NCBI GenBank assembly: GCA_025055075.1
Contig: JANWYV010000033.1
Location: forward strand, 112,995-176,994
Source: Blastocatellia bacterium
GTDB lineage: Bacteria; Acidobacteriota; Blastocatellia; HR10
Length of the DNA stretch: 64,000 nucleotides
Direction: 5' to 3'
Shown here: positions 51,874-61,231 of the stretch, one piece after another
Layout: each line of letters opens with the position of its first letter
How positions within the stretch are numbered: the stretch's first letter is position 1
The notes under the pieces: model-generated
The model's input: the letters and a program-made list of their open reading frames with translations, nothing else
Told to the model about the DNA's origin: nothing
Database searches by the model: none
Made by a program: the position numbers and the translations under genes

Positions 51874-53148
51874 ATGGCGGCGATCTTCTATGGATGGGTG
51901 ATTGTCTTAGTAGCGGCCATATCCTATCTTTTCAGCTTCGGTCCTCTCGTCGGAGTTACCTTCGGGATATTCTTAAACGCGCTGGCCGATGAGTTCAACT
52001 GGAATCGCGCGGAGATCGCTGCGGCATATTCGATCTCTCTCTCGGCTATGACTGTATGTTCCCCTGTGGTCGGAAAGCTCGTGGATCGTTGGGGAGCACG
52101 CCGAGTCATCATTCCGGCCGCCGCGCTCTTCGGCGGCGCGCTGATGAGCCTCGCCTGGCTCTCCCCTCATCTCGGACATCTCTATGTCGTCTTCGCCGTG
52201 ATAGGGATGCTCAGTGGGGGATCGGCTCACGTCCCATATGCGCGGGTGATCTCAAACTGGTTCGATCGGAGGCGAGGCCTGGCTTTAGGGCTCTCTATGG
52301 CGGGGCTAGGGATAGGGACGACCTTCATGCCTTTCCTCGCTCATCTCCTGATCCAACACTTGGGATGGCGTGCCGCCTATGCCCTCTTGGGGAGCCTTCC
52401 AATTCTCGCCGTCGTCCCGATCGCGGGACTCTTGCTTAAGGAGAAACCTGAGGACCTAGGGCTTTGGCCAGATGGGGTTGGGGGGAACGAAGGAGACCGT
52501 CGGTTCGGGGCAGAAGTCCCTTCGTCATCGGGAGCGCCTTCGGGATTGAGCCCATCCGAAGCGCTGCGGACGCGAACCTTTTGGATTATGGGCATGGCTT
52601 TCTTTCTCATGTCCCTCTGCGCGATCGGGATCATGATTCACCTTGTTCCACTGCTTGTGGATCGGGGTCTATCGGCCGAACGGGCTGCCTTGGCTATGTC
52701 TATCTTCGGCGCCGCCCTTCTCATGGGACGAGTCATCTGCGGCGTCTTGTTGGATCGGTTCTTCGCTCCTTTTGTCGCGGTCGCCTTTTTCAGCCTCGCC
52801 GGAGTAGGCATTCTGCTCTTGTGGTTAGGAGTAGGGGGCATCATCGCCTTCGTCGCGGCGTTCTTAATCGGACTCACAATGGGAGCGGAAATAGACATCA
52901 TCGCCTACCTGGTGAGCCGATATTTCGGCCTCTGCTCCTTTGGGGAGATCTATGGATACAGTCTCTCCCTGTATCTTCTCGGAGGCATAGTCGGCCCCTT
53001 TCTCATGGGCGTGGGTTTTGAGAAGCTTGGATCCTATCGGGAAATCTTGCTCGTTTTGTTCTTGATGACTCTCATAGCCTCCGGACTCCTGACCCGTTTG
53101 GGAACATATCATGCGGAACCTGCATGGGGACGAGCAGCTCGCGCATAG
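51874..53148 (+). CDS. MFS transporter, monocarboxylate/oxalate-formate antiporter-like
   Basis: A 424-residue carrier with twelve hydrophobic segments and a central hydrophilic loop (about residues 190-230). Motifs are LVDRWGARRVIIPAAALFGGALMSLAW (MFS motif A variant), YARVISNWFDRRRGLALGLSMAGLGIG, and IIAYLVSRYFGLCSFGEIYGYSLSLYLLGG. These match the OFA/MCT group that moves small carboxylates. A carboxylate substrate or product of the adjacent carboxylase-like enzymes is plausible cargo. A GTG at 51862 is an alternative start. Confidence 0.88.
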   Translation: MAAIFYGWVIVLVAAISYLFSFGPLVGVTFGIFLNALADEFNWNRAEIAAAYSISLSAMTVCSPVVGKLVDRWGARRVIIPAAALFGGALMSLAWLSPHLGHLYVVFAVIGMLSGGSAHVPYARVISNWFDRRRGLALGLSMAGLGIGTTFMPFLAHLLIQHLGWRAAYALLGSLPILAVVPIAGLLLKEKPEDLGLWPDGVGGNEGDRRFGAEVPSSSGAPSGLSPSEALRTRTFWIMGMAFFLMSLCAIGIMIHLVPLLVDRGLSAERAALAMSIFGAALLMGRVICGVLLDRFFAPFVAVAFFSLAGVGILLLWLGVGGIIAFVAAFLIGLTMGAEIDIIAYLVSRYFGLCSFGEIYGYSLSLYLLGGIVGPFLMGVGFEKLGSYREILLVLFLMTLIASGLLTRLGTYHAEPAWGRAARA

Positions 53149-53171
53149 GCTCTGGCGCGTTGAGGAGAGAC

Positions 53172-54299
53172 ATGGAACGAGCTCATATGAATATGTTCCT
53201 CCATCAGTTCGGGGAGAGCGTTCGCGGATTCTTCCGCACGCAACAGCGTTCGCAGCTCCTCTCGCCACTCTTTCATCTCCCCGGGCGATTGATTTTAGGG
53301 AGCTACTGCTATCATGAGCACTTGGTAGCATTGCTCGGGCAAGTCGTCGAACGACTGTCTCCAGAAGCGCTGGCGCATCGGGTGAAGCGACTTGGCGCGC
53401 GGCCCAATGAGATCCACATCAATTCGCTGCTGCTCGGGTACCTGAACGGCCGCGAGCAAAAGCGATTACTCGGTCATCTGGCGGAGGGAGAAGCTGACGA
53501 GATCGCCTTCCTCTTGGATTTTTGGGCGCGGTTTCTCTCCGTCTATCGTCGAGATGGTCGGCTCTTGCCGGAGGAGGGCGGCTTCACGTTGCCGGTCTTA
53601 GAGGACCAGATGGTGGAGAGGCTCCTGCCGATGCTTCGTCCTGAGCCGGAGGAAGCGCGGCGTCGACGTTTGCATCGCGCGCTGGCGACGCTCGACCTCC
53701 TCACCTTCGTCTTCAATGGCGAAGCGCGCGTGGGGATCTTTCACCACGGACCCTATCCGCTGTCGGACGGCACGTGCTTGCTCATCAAAGAGCAATTGGG
53801 ACTGCAAGATGATTTCTACTCTTGGGCGGACGAATCCGTGCGGCTCCCCGTCGCGCATCTGACGTGTGTCATGCGCCTGAAGGATGTCGCGGTGCGGATC
53901 GGCCTCTTTGGATCGCTCTGGACCGACCCCAAAGAGTATAGCCGAAACGTCATAGCCTATGGTCTCTTCACAACGGAGGAGGCAGGCCTTCGCCCTGTAG
54001 CGCTTGAGGAATTGGAAGACATCGCGGCACGAGCCGCCGATGCCCAAATGCGCCTCTACCGGCGCTTCCTCACATGGGATGATCGTCGCCGCATCGCTTA
54101 TGGGGCGGAGTTATATGGGAATCTTCTTCGAGTATTCGGCGATCAAGCTGGGCTCGGAGCGGCCTTTCCCCAGGAGATCCGCGAGCGCTTTCGCGAGAGC
54201 GTGGAACGGCACCTGGAGGCTCTGCTGGCGGGCGAGCCTCCGCTCATTCTGCGGCATATTGCGGAGACGGAGGGAGAGATCTATAGCCCCTTGGAGTGA
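53172..54299 (+). CDS. Protein of unknown family, first of a tandem paralogue pair
   Basis: A 375-residue soluble protein I do not recognise. It is homologous along its whole length to the next gene product. Shared blocks include HGPYPLSDGTCLLIKEQLGLQDDFYSWADE, VRIGLFGSLWTDPKEYSRNVIAYGLFTTEEAG, and DIAARAADAQMRLYR. No signal peptide, membrane segment or metal-binding Cys cluster is seen. GAGGAGAG before ATG 53172 sets the start; earlier codons overlap the MFS gene. Position between a carboxylate carrier and carboxylase-like subunits suggests a role with them. Confidence 0.75.
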   Translation: MERAHMNMFLHQFGESVRGFFRTQQRSQLLSPLFHLPGRLILGSYCYHEHLVALLGQVVERLSPEALAHRVKRLGARPNEIHINSLLLGYLNGREQKRLLGHLAEGEADEIAFLLDFWARFLSVYRRDGRLLPEEGGFTLPVLEDQMVERLLPMLRPEPEEARRRRLHRALATLDLLTFVFNGEARVGIFHHGPYPLSDGTCLLIKEQLGLQDDFYSWADESVRLPVAHLTCVMRLKDVAVRIGLFGSLWTDPKEYSRNVIAYGLFTTEEAGLRPVALEELEDIAARAADAQMRLYRRFLTWDDRRRIAYGAELYGNLLRVFGDQAGLGAAFPQEIRERFRESVERHLEALLAGEPPLILRHIAETEGEIYSPLE

Positions 54300-54307
54300 G
54301 GGAGCGG

Positions 54308-55471
54308 ATGATCATGAGGATGACGCTCGAAGAGGTCAATCATCACATTCGGATTGTCTCCCAGAGCCTGAAAGCCTTCATGCGGTCGGAGCGCCGAGCG
54401 CTTCTGCGATCAGCGCTCTTCGATGTGCCGCGCCGCTCCTCGCTTGGATGGGAATGCCTCTATCGCACGGCGTATCCGCTGCTCGCGGAGATGACGACAG
54501 TCATCGCTCCCGAGGCGATCGGGCGACGCATGAAGCGCGTGTGCGCGCGCCCGAACTTCCTCACTTTGAGCGTCCTGATCTGTTGCTACCTCGGCGGGCG
54601 TCAGCAACATATTCTCGATTTGGGGGTGAAGCCGGGTGAGCCCTTTCCTGAGGATGATCTGGAGCAGATCGGATTCGTCGTGGATTTCTGGCGGCGAGTC
54701 TGTCGGGCGTATCGCGAGGCCGATGAACTCCTTCCGAACGGGTCGGAAGCGACGATGCGAATCTTACCGTCGGCAGCGATCGCTGCGCTGCGGAATCATC
54801 TCGTCGATGCGGATCCGCTCACGCTCCAGCGCTTGCGTCGAATGGCGGCGACACTGGAGCTGTACGCATTCATCTTGCACGGGGAGCAACGCGATGGCCT
54901 CTTCGCGCACGGACCATACGCTCTGGATGATCGGGATGTGCTCGTCGTTCGTGAGTTCACCGATCTGCAGAACACGTATCTCCCCTGGGCTCAAACGCGC
55001 GCGCGAAATCCCTACCCGAATCTGGCGCTCGCGCTCGTCCTTCGGGATGTGAAGGTGCGATTCGACCTCTTCGGCGGCGTGCACATAGAGCCTTCGGAAT
55101 ACGCGGATCGCGTGCGCGCCTGCGCGCTCCTGACCGCCCGCGACAATGGGGCGGTATGCCCTGTTCCTTTCGAGGAGATCGCGAAGATCGAGGCGCGCGC
55201 GGCCGATGCGCAGTTGGAGCTATACCGAGTGGCGCTCTCCTGGTCGCCGCGCTTCAGGATCGAGTACGGCCTGCATCTCTTCGCGAACCATATGAAGACG
55301 TTCTTTGACATCGCGGGTATGGAGGCTGGGGAGCGAATTCGACGAGCATTCCAAGAGGCGGCGGCTCCGTTCCTTCGCCGCTTGCTCGATGAAGCCGAGC
55401 CGCCTTCGATCTGGCCGTTCATGGCAACGACGGAGGGGGATTTCTTCTATCCGGTCTCTCTGCCACAGTGA
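54308..55471 (+). CDS. Protein of unknown family, second of a tandem paralogue pair
   Basis: A 387-residue paralogue of the preceding protein, with the corresponding blocks HGPYALDDRDVLVVREFTDLQNTYLPWAQ, VRFDLFGGVHIEPSEYADRVRACALLTARDNG, and KIEARAADAQLELYR. The two are clearly diverged, so they are an old duplication kept together and may form a heterodimer. Starts at 54296 (GTG, overlapping the previous stop), 54308, 54314 or 54320 are possible; GAGGGAG lies just upstream. Confidence 0.75.
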   Translation: MIMRMTLEEVNHHIRIVSQSLKAFMRSERRALLRSALFDVPRRSSLGWECLYRTAYPLLAEMTTVIAPEAIGRRMKRVCARPNFLTLSVLICCYLGGRQQHILDLGVKPGEPFPEDDLEQIGFVVDFWRRVCRAYREADELLPNGSEATMRILPSAAIAALRNHLVDADPLTLQRLRRMAATLELYAFILHGEQRDGLFAHGPYALDDRDVLVVREFTDLQNTYLPWAQTRARNPYPNLALALVLRDVKVRFDLFGGVHIEPSEYADRVRACALLTARDNGAVCPVPFEEIAKIEARAADAQLELYRVALSWSPRFRIEYGLHLFANHMKTFFDIAGMEAGERIRRAFQEAAAPFLRRLLDEAEPPSIWPFMATTEGDFFYPVSLPQ

Positions 55472-55512
55472 ACGAGAGGGATCGTCGGCGCAAACGATGA
55501 GGATGAGGGGTA

Positions 55513-57675
55513 ATGAAGATGAGGAGCGAACTCACTCCGCATGACCTTGAGCGAGAACGTTCGGAGCCTATTCGGGACGCAAGGGAATATTATTGCGCTG
55601 TGGACACGGGCGGGACGTTCACCGACTGTGTTGTCCGCGATTCGGAAGGGAATCTGAGCTTCGCCAAGAGCCCTTCGACGCCGTGGGATTTCTCCGAGGG
55701 ATTCTTCGCCGCGCTTTCGGCTGCGGCCGAACAGTTGGGACTCACGCTCGCGGAGTTGATGGCGCGTACGCGGATGCTTCTTCACGGAACGACGGTAGGA
55801 ACCAACGCCATAGTGGAGATGAAGGGCGCGCGCGTAGGGCTGATCACGACGCGGGGACATGGCGATGCGCTTCTCATCATGCGCTCGGTGGGGCGTTCGG
55901 CCGGGTTGCCGATCGAGAGGCTCTTACACGTCTCGCGCCATCAGAAGCCTCAACCGCTCGTCCCTCGCCATCTCATCCGCGAAGTGAGCGAGCGCGTGGA
56001 TTGGCAGGGCAAGGTCATCGTGCCGTTGAATCGAGATGAGGCGCGACGGGCTATCGAGGAGCTGTTGGAACAGCAGGTCGAGGCGATCGCCATTGCGTTC
56101 CTCTGGGGGTTCATCAATCCCATTCACGAACAGGAAGTGCGCCGCATGGTTCAGGAGATGGCTCCCGATCTGTTCGTCACATGTGCTCATGAGCTGATTG
56201 CCAAGCCGGGCGAGTACGAACGGACGGCGGCGACCGTGATCAACTGCTTCATCGGACCAAAGACCGCACATTACGTGCAGCGGGTGGAAAGGCGCGCTCG
56301 TGAACTCGGTTATACGGCTCCGTTGCTCGTCATGCAGGCGGCGGGCGGCGTGACCCCAGCCGAAGAGATCTTACGGGCGCCCTTGTTCACCATCGGATCG
56401 GGTCCTGTAGGGGGGCTGATGGGGGCCCGCTTCTTAGCTGAGACGCTTGGGCACTCACACGTCATCGCCACCGATATGGGAGGGACGAGTTTCGACGTCG
56501 GCCTCATCGTCGAGGGGCGACCACTCTCGGCCTCCGAGACGACGCTCCATCAATACACGTTCTTCATGCCGCGTCTGGACATCATTTCCATCGGTGCTGG
56601 TGGAGGCTCCATCATTTGGGTGGATGAGCTGAGCGGGACTATGAAGGTCGGCCCTGAATCGGCGGGGGCAGATCCGGGGCCAGCTTGTTATGGACGGGGG
56701 AACATGCGACCGACGGTGACGGACGCTGATCTGCTTCTGGGCTATTACAACCCGGACTTCTTCTTGGGCGGTCAGCTCAAGCTCGATCGCGAGGCCGCGT
56801 ATCGGGCGATGTGTACGGTGGCTGAGCCACTCGGTCTCGAGGTCTTGGAAGCAGCGGATGGAGCTACGCGGATCGTGGAGACGCACATGGCTGACCTCAT
56901 CCGGCAGATGACGATTCAGCGCGGGTATGATCCGCGCGATTTTGTCGTCTATGCATATGGCGGAGCGGCTGGAGCGCATGCGGCCGCTTATGCGCGGGAA
57001 CTCGGGTGTCGCACGGTTGTCGTCCCAGGGGGAGCTTTAGCTTCGACCTGGTCGGCCTTTGGCATTCTCTCGACCGATATTCAGCACGTCTACGAGAAAG
57101 CGGAGCTGCTCATCGCGCCCTTCGAAGCCGCGCGCGTCACTGAGATCTTCTTCGAATTGGAAGAACGAGTGCGACGCCAACTGCGCGAAGAGGGAGTTCC
57201 AGAAGACCGCGTTCTCCTTCAGCGCTTCGTCGAGATGAAGTTCCGCCTGCAGATCCACCGTGTTGAAGTTCCCGTCCCTGGAGGGATTTTGACCGATCAA
57301 GACATGCGCGATCTGGAGCGGACATTTGTTCACAAGTACGAGTCGCTCTATGGGCGCGGATCCGCGTACACGGCGGCGGGGATGGAGATCGGCCTGTTGC
57401 GCGTCATCGGGCTCGGTCGCGTCGCCCCTCGGGGCATGCGGAAGAAGACCTGCGAGCGCGCTCAGGAGTTGAGGCCCATCGGGCAGCGCGACGTCTACTG
57501 GCGCGAGCTTGGAAGCCATCATCAGACACCCATCTTCAATGGGGAGACCATGCCTCGCGGAGGGGTGATCGAAGGCCCGGCGATCCTCGAGCTCCCCGTG
57601 ACGACGATCGTCGTTCGACCAGACAGTGTGCTCACGACTGATGAATACGGGAATTTCATCCTGACCCTCGCCTGA
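55513..57675 (+). CDS. Hydantoinase A / acetone carboxylase beta-type subunit
   Basis: A 720-residue protein of the HyuA/AcxA family. The N-terminal ASKHA nucleotide fold is CAVDTGGTFTDCVVRD, followed by MLLHGTTVGTNAIVEMKGARVGLITTRGHGDAL. The middle has QAAGGVTPAEEILRAPLFTIGSGPVGGLMGARFLAE and TDMGGTSFDVGLIVEG, then SAGADPGPACYGRG. It binds ATP and phosphorylates a carbonyl or lactam intermediate. The partner gene 57717 encodes the B/alpha subunit. With the fused gamma-like domain there, a ketone carboxylase of the acetone or acetophenone type is more likely than a hydantoinase. Confidence 0.9.
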   Translation: MKMRSELTPHDLERERSEPIRDAREYYCAVDTGGTFTDCVVRDSEGNLSFAKSPSTPWDFSEGFFAALSAAAEQLGLTLAELMARTRMLLHGTTVGTNAIVEMKGARVGLITTRGHGDALLIMRSVGRSAGLPIERLLHVSRHQKPQPLVPRHLIREVSERVDWQGKVIVPLNRDEARRAIEELLEQQVEAIAIAFLWGFINPIHEQEVRRMVQEMAPDLFVTCAHELIAKPGEYERTAATVINCFIGPKTAHYVQRVERRARELGYTAPLLVMQAAGGVTPAEEILRAPLFTIGSGPVGGLMGARFLAETLGHSHVIATDMGGTSFDVGLIVEGRPLSASETTLHQYTFFMPRLDIISIGAGGGSIIWVDELSGTMKVGPESAGADPGPACYGRGNMRPTVTDADLLLGYYNPDFFLGGQLKLDREAAYRAMCTVAEPLGLEVLEAADGATRIVETHMADLIRQMTIQRGYDPRDFVVYAYGGAAGAHAAAYARELGCRTVVVPGGALASTWSAFGILSTDIQHVYEKAELLIAPFEAARVTEIFFELEERVRRQLREEGVPEDRVLLQRFVEMKFRLQIHRVEVPVPGGILTDQDMRDLERTFVHKYESLYGRGSAYTAAGMEIGLLRVIGLGRVAPRGMRKKTCERAQELRPIGQRDVYWRELGSHHQTPIFNGETMPRGGVIEGPAILELPVTTIVVRPDSVLTTDEYGNFILTLA

Positions 57676-57716
57676 GCGGATTTGAGGGGCTCATGGACGA
57701 AAGGAGGAAAGCGAAC

Positions 57717-59981
57717 ATGTCTTCAGTGAAGTGGGATGGCCGCCAATATCCCTACGTCTACGGTCGGGAATTGAAGATCGATCCTGGCTTGAAAGTGCAC
57801 ATGGAAGCTGCCGAATGGATCGATCCAATCACCTACGAGGTCATTCGCCACGCCTTGTGGAACATTAATGTCGAGCATGGATTGACGATCATGAAGATCT
57901 CCGGCTCTCCCATTTGCGCCTATGGGCATGATTTCAATCCGTGTCTTCTGGACGAGAAGGGAGATTTCGTCTTCTTCGGCCCGTTCCTTCAATACCTCTC
58001 CTCGGCGACCAGCTCAGCGGTGAAGTGGACGCTGGAATACCGTTCGGAGAATCCTGGGATCGAGGAAGACGACATCTTCTTGACGAATGATCCGTGGATT
58101 GGGGCGACGCACCAATCGGACGTGACGTTGATTGCGCCCGTCTTCTGGGAGGGGGAGCTATTTTGCTGGGTGGGAAACACCCTGCACCAATGGGACCTCG
58201 GGGGGACAGCGCCCGGGGGATTCAATCCCATGGCTCCGGACGTCTACTGGGAGGCCGGATGCATCCCTCCGATCAAGATCGTTGAGCGCGGACGGCTGCG
58301 TCGCGATCTCGAGGAGGAATACATTCGCCGATCTCGTATGCCGGAGCTGGTCGCTTTGGACCTGCGCGCCGAGATCGCCGGATGCCATGTCGCTCGCGAG
58401 CGGATCAAGCAGTTGCTCGCCCGATATGGGGCAGCGACTGTCAAAGGCGTCATGCGCAAGCTACAGGACGATTCGGAGAAAGCCTTCGTGAGGAGGTTAG
58501 AGACCATCCCTGACGGTACATGGCGCGAGGTCGGATGGGTGGAGTGGGCACATCCCGATGATCGACATATCTATCGGAACTGTTTGACGCTCACCAAGCG
58601 CGGGGATCGGTTAATCTTCTCCAACGAGGGGACGGATCCACAAGCGGGCACCCTCAATTGCACCCTCGTTGCCTGGCGGGGAGCCATCATGGCGATGGTT
58701 TCGGCGCAGATGCTTTTCGATCAGATGTTTGTCGTTGAGGGGGCGTATCGTCACGTGGAGTTCGACGTCCAACCGGGCACGCTCACATGCGCGCTCTTCC
58801 CAGCGGCGGTGAGCGCGGCTCCCGCTCTCACGCTCCTTCAAACGATCGCCCTCTCTGGGCTCGTGATCTCAAAAATGCTCGCTTGCTCGAACGATCCGGA
58901 GCTACGGACAGAGGTGCAGAGCTGCATGGGAGCACCCATGTATCCGATCGTGGCGCTCAGCGGCGTGAATCAGCGTGGGGCGCCATATGTCTCATTCCTC
59001 CTCGATCCAGTTGGGGCCGCGTTGGCTGGACTCTCGTGGCGGGACGGCGTGGATACAGGAGGCTGGCCGTGGGACCTACAGAGCACGATGCCGAACGTCG
59101 AGGAGATTGAATGGTTCTATCCGATCCTTTATCTCTGGCGTCGTGAGTTGCCGGATTCAGGAGGGGCGGGGAAGTTTCGTGGCGGAAACGCCGCAGAGTT
59201 GGCCTTCATCCCCCATGGAACGGAGCGCATCACGCTCTTTACGGCGACGGGACACTGCGCTGTGCCAGGACCGGGACTATTTGGAGGATTCCCTACTTCG
59301 ACGACACGATATACTTTAGTTCGCGGAGCCCACGCGCGACAGCTCATGTCGGCGGGGCGCATGCCGGATCGCGCCGACGTCCTGGGCGGTCAGATGGAGC
59401 ACCTGCCGCCGAAGGCTTTCAATATCGTCCAAGGTCCCGAGGACGTCTTCATGATGGCGTGGGCATCGGCCGGGGGATACGGAGATCCATTGCTCCGCGA
59501 TCCCGAGCGCGTTGCTGAAGACTATCGTGAAGGACGCATCACGCGAGAATGGGCGCGGCGCGCCTATGGCGTCCTGCTCGACGAGGTCGGAGCCGTTATT
59601 CCTCGCGAGACGGAGCACTTGCGCTTGCAGATGCGCCGTCAGCGCATCGGGACTGAACCGAAGCCGCAAACGGCGACTGATGAGCCCGAGGCTCGAATTT
59701 TGGCGGAAGGTCTGAAGCTCATCGAGGGATGGATCCGTTGCCGGTATTGCGATCATCCTCTCGCGCCGGCAGCGGAGAATTACAAGCTCCGTTGCCTCCA
59801 AAAGAGCTTTTCCCTCGAAGAGGCCAACCCGCATATCCTCGATCCGAAGACCTACATCGAGGAAACAATCGAGTGGCGCCACTTTTACTGTCCGGGATGT
59901 GGCGCGCTCCTTGAAACTGAGCTAGCTCGGCCTTCGGATGCACCCTTGTGGGATATTCAGATCGAGCCTCAGAAGATATGA
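57717..59981 (+). CDS. Hydantoinase B / acetone carboxylase alpha-type subunit with fused gamma-like zinc domain
   Basis: A 754-residue protein. The main part is HyuB/AcxB-like: ITYEVIRHALWNINVEHGLTIMKISGS, the metal motif LTNDPWIGATHQSDVTLIAP, GGTAPGGFNP, SGGAGKFRGGNAAELAF, ASAGGYGDPLLRDPERV. The last ~85 residues are a separate domain with CRYCDHPL, NYKLR and HFYCPGCGALLETEL, resembling the small zinc-binding gamma subunit of acetone carboxylase. Fusion of the two is unusual to my knowledge. AAAGGAGG eight bases before 57717 decides the start. With the preceding gene it should form the catalytic carboxylase. Confidence 0.85.
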   Translation: MSSVKWDGRQYPYVYGRELKIDPGLKVHMEAAEWIDPITYEVIRHALWNINVEHGLTIMKISGSPICAYGHDFNPCLLDEKGDFVFFGPFLQYLSSATSSAVKWTLEYRSENPGIEEDDIFLTNDPWIGATHQSDVTLIAPVFWEGELFCWVGNTLHQWDLGGTAPGGFNPMAPDVYWEAGCIPPIKIVERGRLRRDLEEEYIRRSRMPELVALDLRAEIAGCHVARERIKQLLARYGAATVKGVMRKLQDDSEKAFVRRLETIPDGTWREVGWVEWAHPDDRHIYRNCLTLTKRGDRLIFSNEGTDPQAGTLNCTLVAWRGAIMAMVSAQMLFDQMFVVEGAYRHVEFDVQPGTLTCALFPAAVSAAPALTLLQTIALSGLVISKMLACSNDPELRTEVQSCMGAPMYPIVALSGVNQRGAPYVSFLLDPVGAALAGLSWRDGVDTGGWPWDLQSTMPNVEEIEWFYPILYLWRRELPDSGGAGKFRGGNAAELAFIPHGTERITLFTATGHCAVPGPGLFGGFPTSTTRYTLVRGAHARQLMSAGRMPDRADVLGGQMEHLPPKAFNIVQGPEDVFMMAWASAGGYGDPLLRDPERVAEDYREGRITREWARRAYGVLLDEVGAVIPRETEHLRLQMRRQRIGTEPKPQTATDEPEARILAEGLKLIEGWIRCRYCDHPLAPAAENYKLRCLQKSFSLEEANPHILDPKTYIEETIEWRHFYCPGCGALLETELARPSDAPLWDIQIEPQKI

Positions 59982-60014
59982 CCGCGCGCTAGCTTCGCTT
60001 TGGGGGAGGACAAG

Positions 60015-60353
60015 ATGCGAAAGATCGGAGAGGGAGAGCCGATCTCCGGACAGGAAGCGGTCGGCATTTTGCGCAAGGTTGAGACCCTGGAGGACGTCCT
60101 GCGGTTGATGGAGACCGATCTCTCGGAGACGATCGTCTTCACGCCGTCAGCATCGGTGACGGCGATCACCCCCATTCTCCCAAAGATTCGGGGGCTCATC
60201 TGCGCCTCCGGAGGATTCACTTCGCATCTGGCGATCGTCGCACGAGAGTTCGATCTGCCGTGCGTGATGGGATGCCAGCTTGAGGGAGTGAATGCGCTCG
60301 AGGGGCGTCGCGTGCGGTTTACGGCCGAAGGGGAGGTCTTCCTGGAAGAATGA
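60015..60353 (+). CDS. Stand-alone phosphohistidine (PEP-utilising mobile) domain protein
   Basis: A 112-residue protein equal to the swivelling phosphohistidine domain of PEP synthase, pyruvate phosphate dikinase and PTS enzyme I. The motif LICASGGFTSHLAIVAREFDLPCVMGCQ holds the phosphorylated His71. No ATP-grasp domain is attached or encoded in the window. The next gene encodes the PEP-binding barrel and overlaps it by ATGA. GGGGGAGGA lies just upstream of the ATG; a TTG at 60000 is an unlikely alternative. Confidence 0.85.
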   Translation: MRKIGEGEPISGQEAVGILRKVETLEDVLRLMETDLSETIVFTPSASVTAITPILPKIRGLICASGGFTSHLAIVAREFDLPCVMGCQLEGVNALEGRRVRFTAEGEVFLEE

Positions 60354-61231
60354 ATCTCTCGCGACACGTGAAGGTCTATCTGAACCTGAGCTTTCCACCG
60401 CTGGCGGCTCGATATGCTGATCTTCCAGCCGATGGGATTGGACTACTACGTTCCGAATTCCTCGCGCTCTCACTCGGCGTTCATCCGAAGAAGCTTCTGG
60501 CTGAAGGAGGGGCCGAGGCCTTCATTCAGGTCTTCGCCGACGGAGTTGCCGAGGTCGCGCGTCGCTTTTGGCCGCGCCCGGTCACCTTTCGCACGCTTGA
60601 TCTGAAGTCGAACGAATATCGCGGCTTGCGCGGAGGGGCGGAATTCGAGGAAGCGGAGGAGAACCCGGCGCTTGGACTGCGTGGCTGTCGCCGCTATTTG
60701 CACGATCCCGAGCTGTTTCGCCTCCAATTGCGTGCCGTGCGGCGCGTTTATGAGGCGGGATGGACGAACATCCGCCTCATGCTTCCTTTCGTCCGATCCG
60801 TCGGGGAGGTGCTCGCCTGTCGCGAAATTCTGAACGAGGAAGGCATACTCGGGATCGGCGTACCCCTCTGGATCATGATCGAGGTGCCCTCGGTCGTCCT
60901 CCTCATCGAGCAGTTCCTTTTGCTTGTGGACGGTGTCTCCATTGGAACCAATGATCTCACGCAGCTCATCCTCGGCATAGATCGAGATAATCCTCGTCTG
61001 ATCCCACTTTGGGATGAATGTGACGAAGCCGTGATGCGAGCCATAGAGCGAGTTGCGCGAGCGTGTCAAGAACGAGCGATGGAATGTTGCGTATGTGGCG
61101 ATGCGCCATCGCGGAATCCGGAGATGGCGGCTTCGTTATTGCACCTGGGCGTCACATCTTTGTCAGTTTCCCCCGAAGCTTTTGAACGAACAGCTCGCCT
61201 TGTGCGAGCGATTGAACCTCGCCTCAGATAA
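60350..61231 (+). CDS. PEP-binding TIM-barrel domain protein (PEP synthase/PPDK C-terminal part)
   Basis: A 293-residue protein equal to the C-terminal barrel of PEP synthase/PPDK. Active-site blocks are present: ADGIGLLRSEFL, FRTLD (Arg81), EENPALGLRGCRRYL, WIMIEVPS (Glu178), SIGTNDLTQ and the catalytic Cys249 of VCGDAPSRNPEMAASLLHLGV. It should move phosphate between PEP and the His of the preceding protein. The two together are PEP synthase minus its ATP-grasp domain, so phosphate may flow from PEP to an acceptor bound to the carboxylase-like enzyme upstream. That link is inferred from gene order only. Confidence 0.88.
   Translation: MNLSRHVKVYLNLSFPPLAARYADLPADGIGLLRSEFLALSLGVHPKKLLAEGGAEAFIQVFADGVAEVARRFWPRPVTFRTLDLKSNEYRGLRGGAEFEEAEENPALGLRGCRRYLHDPELFRLQLRAVRRVYEAGWTNIRLMLPFVRSVGEVLACREILNEEGILGIGVPLWIMIEVPSVVLLIEQFLLLVDGVSIGTNDLTQLILGIDRDNPRLIPLWDECDEAVMRAIERVARACQERAMECCVCGDAPSRNPEMAASLLHLGVTSLSVSPEAFERTARLVRAIEPRLR

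Noticed and set aside
55513..59981. Calling the HyuA/HyuB-like pair a hydantoinase or 5-oxoprolinase
   Set aside because: The fused gamma-like zinc domain and neighbouring phosphotransfer genes fit a ketone carboxylase better; the substrate is left open.
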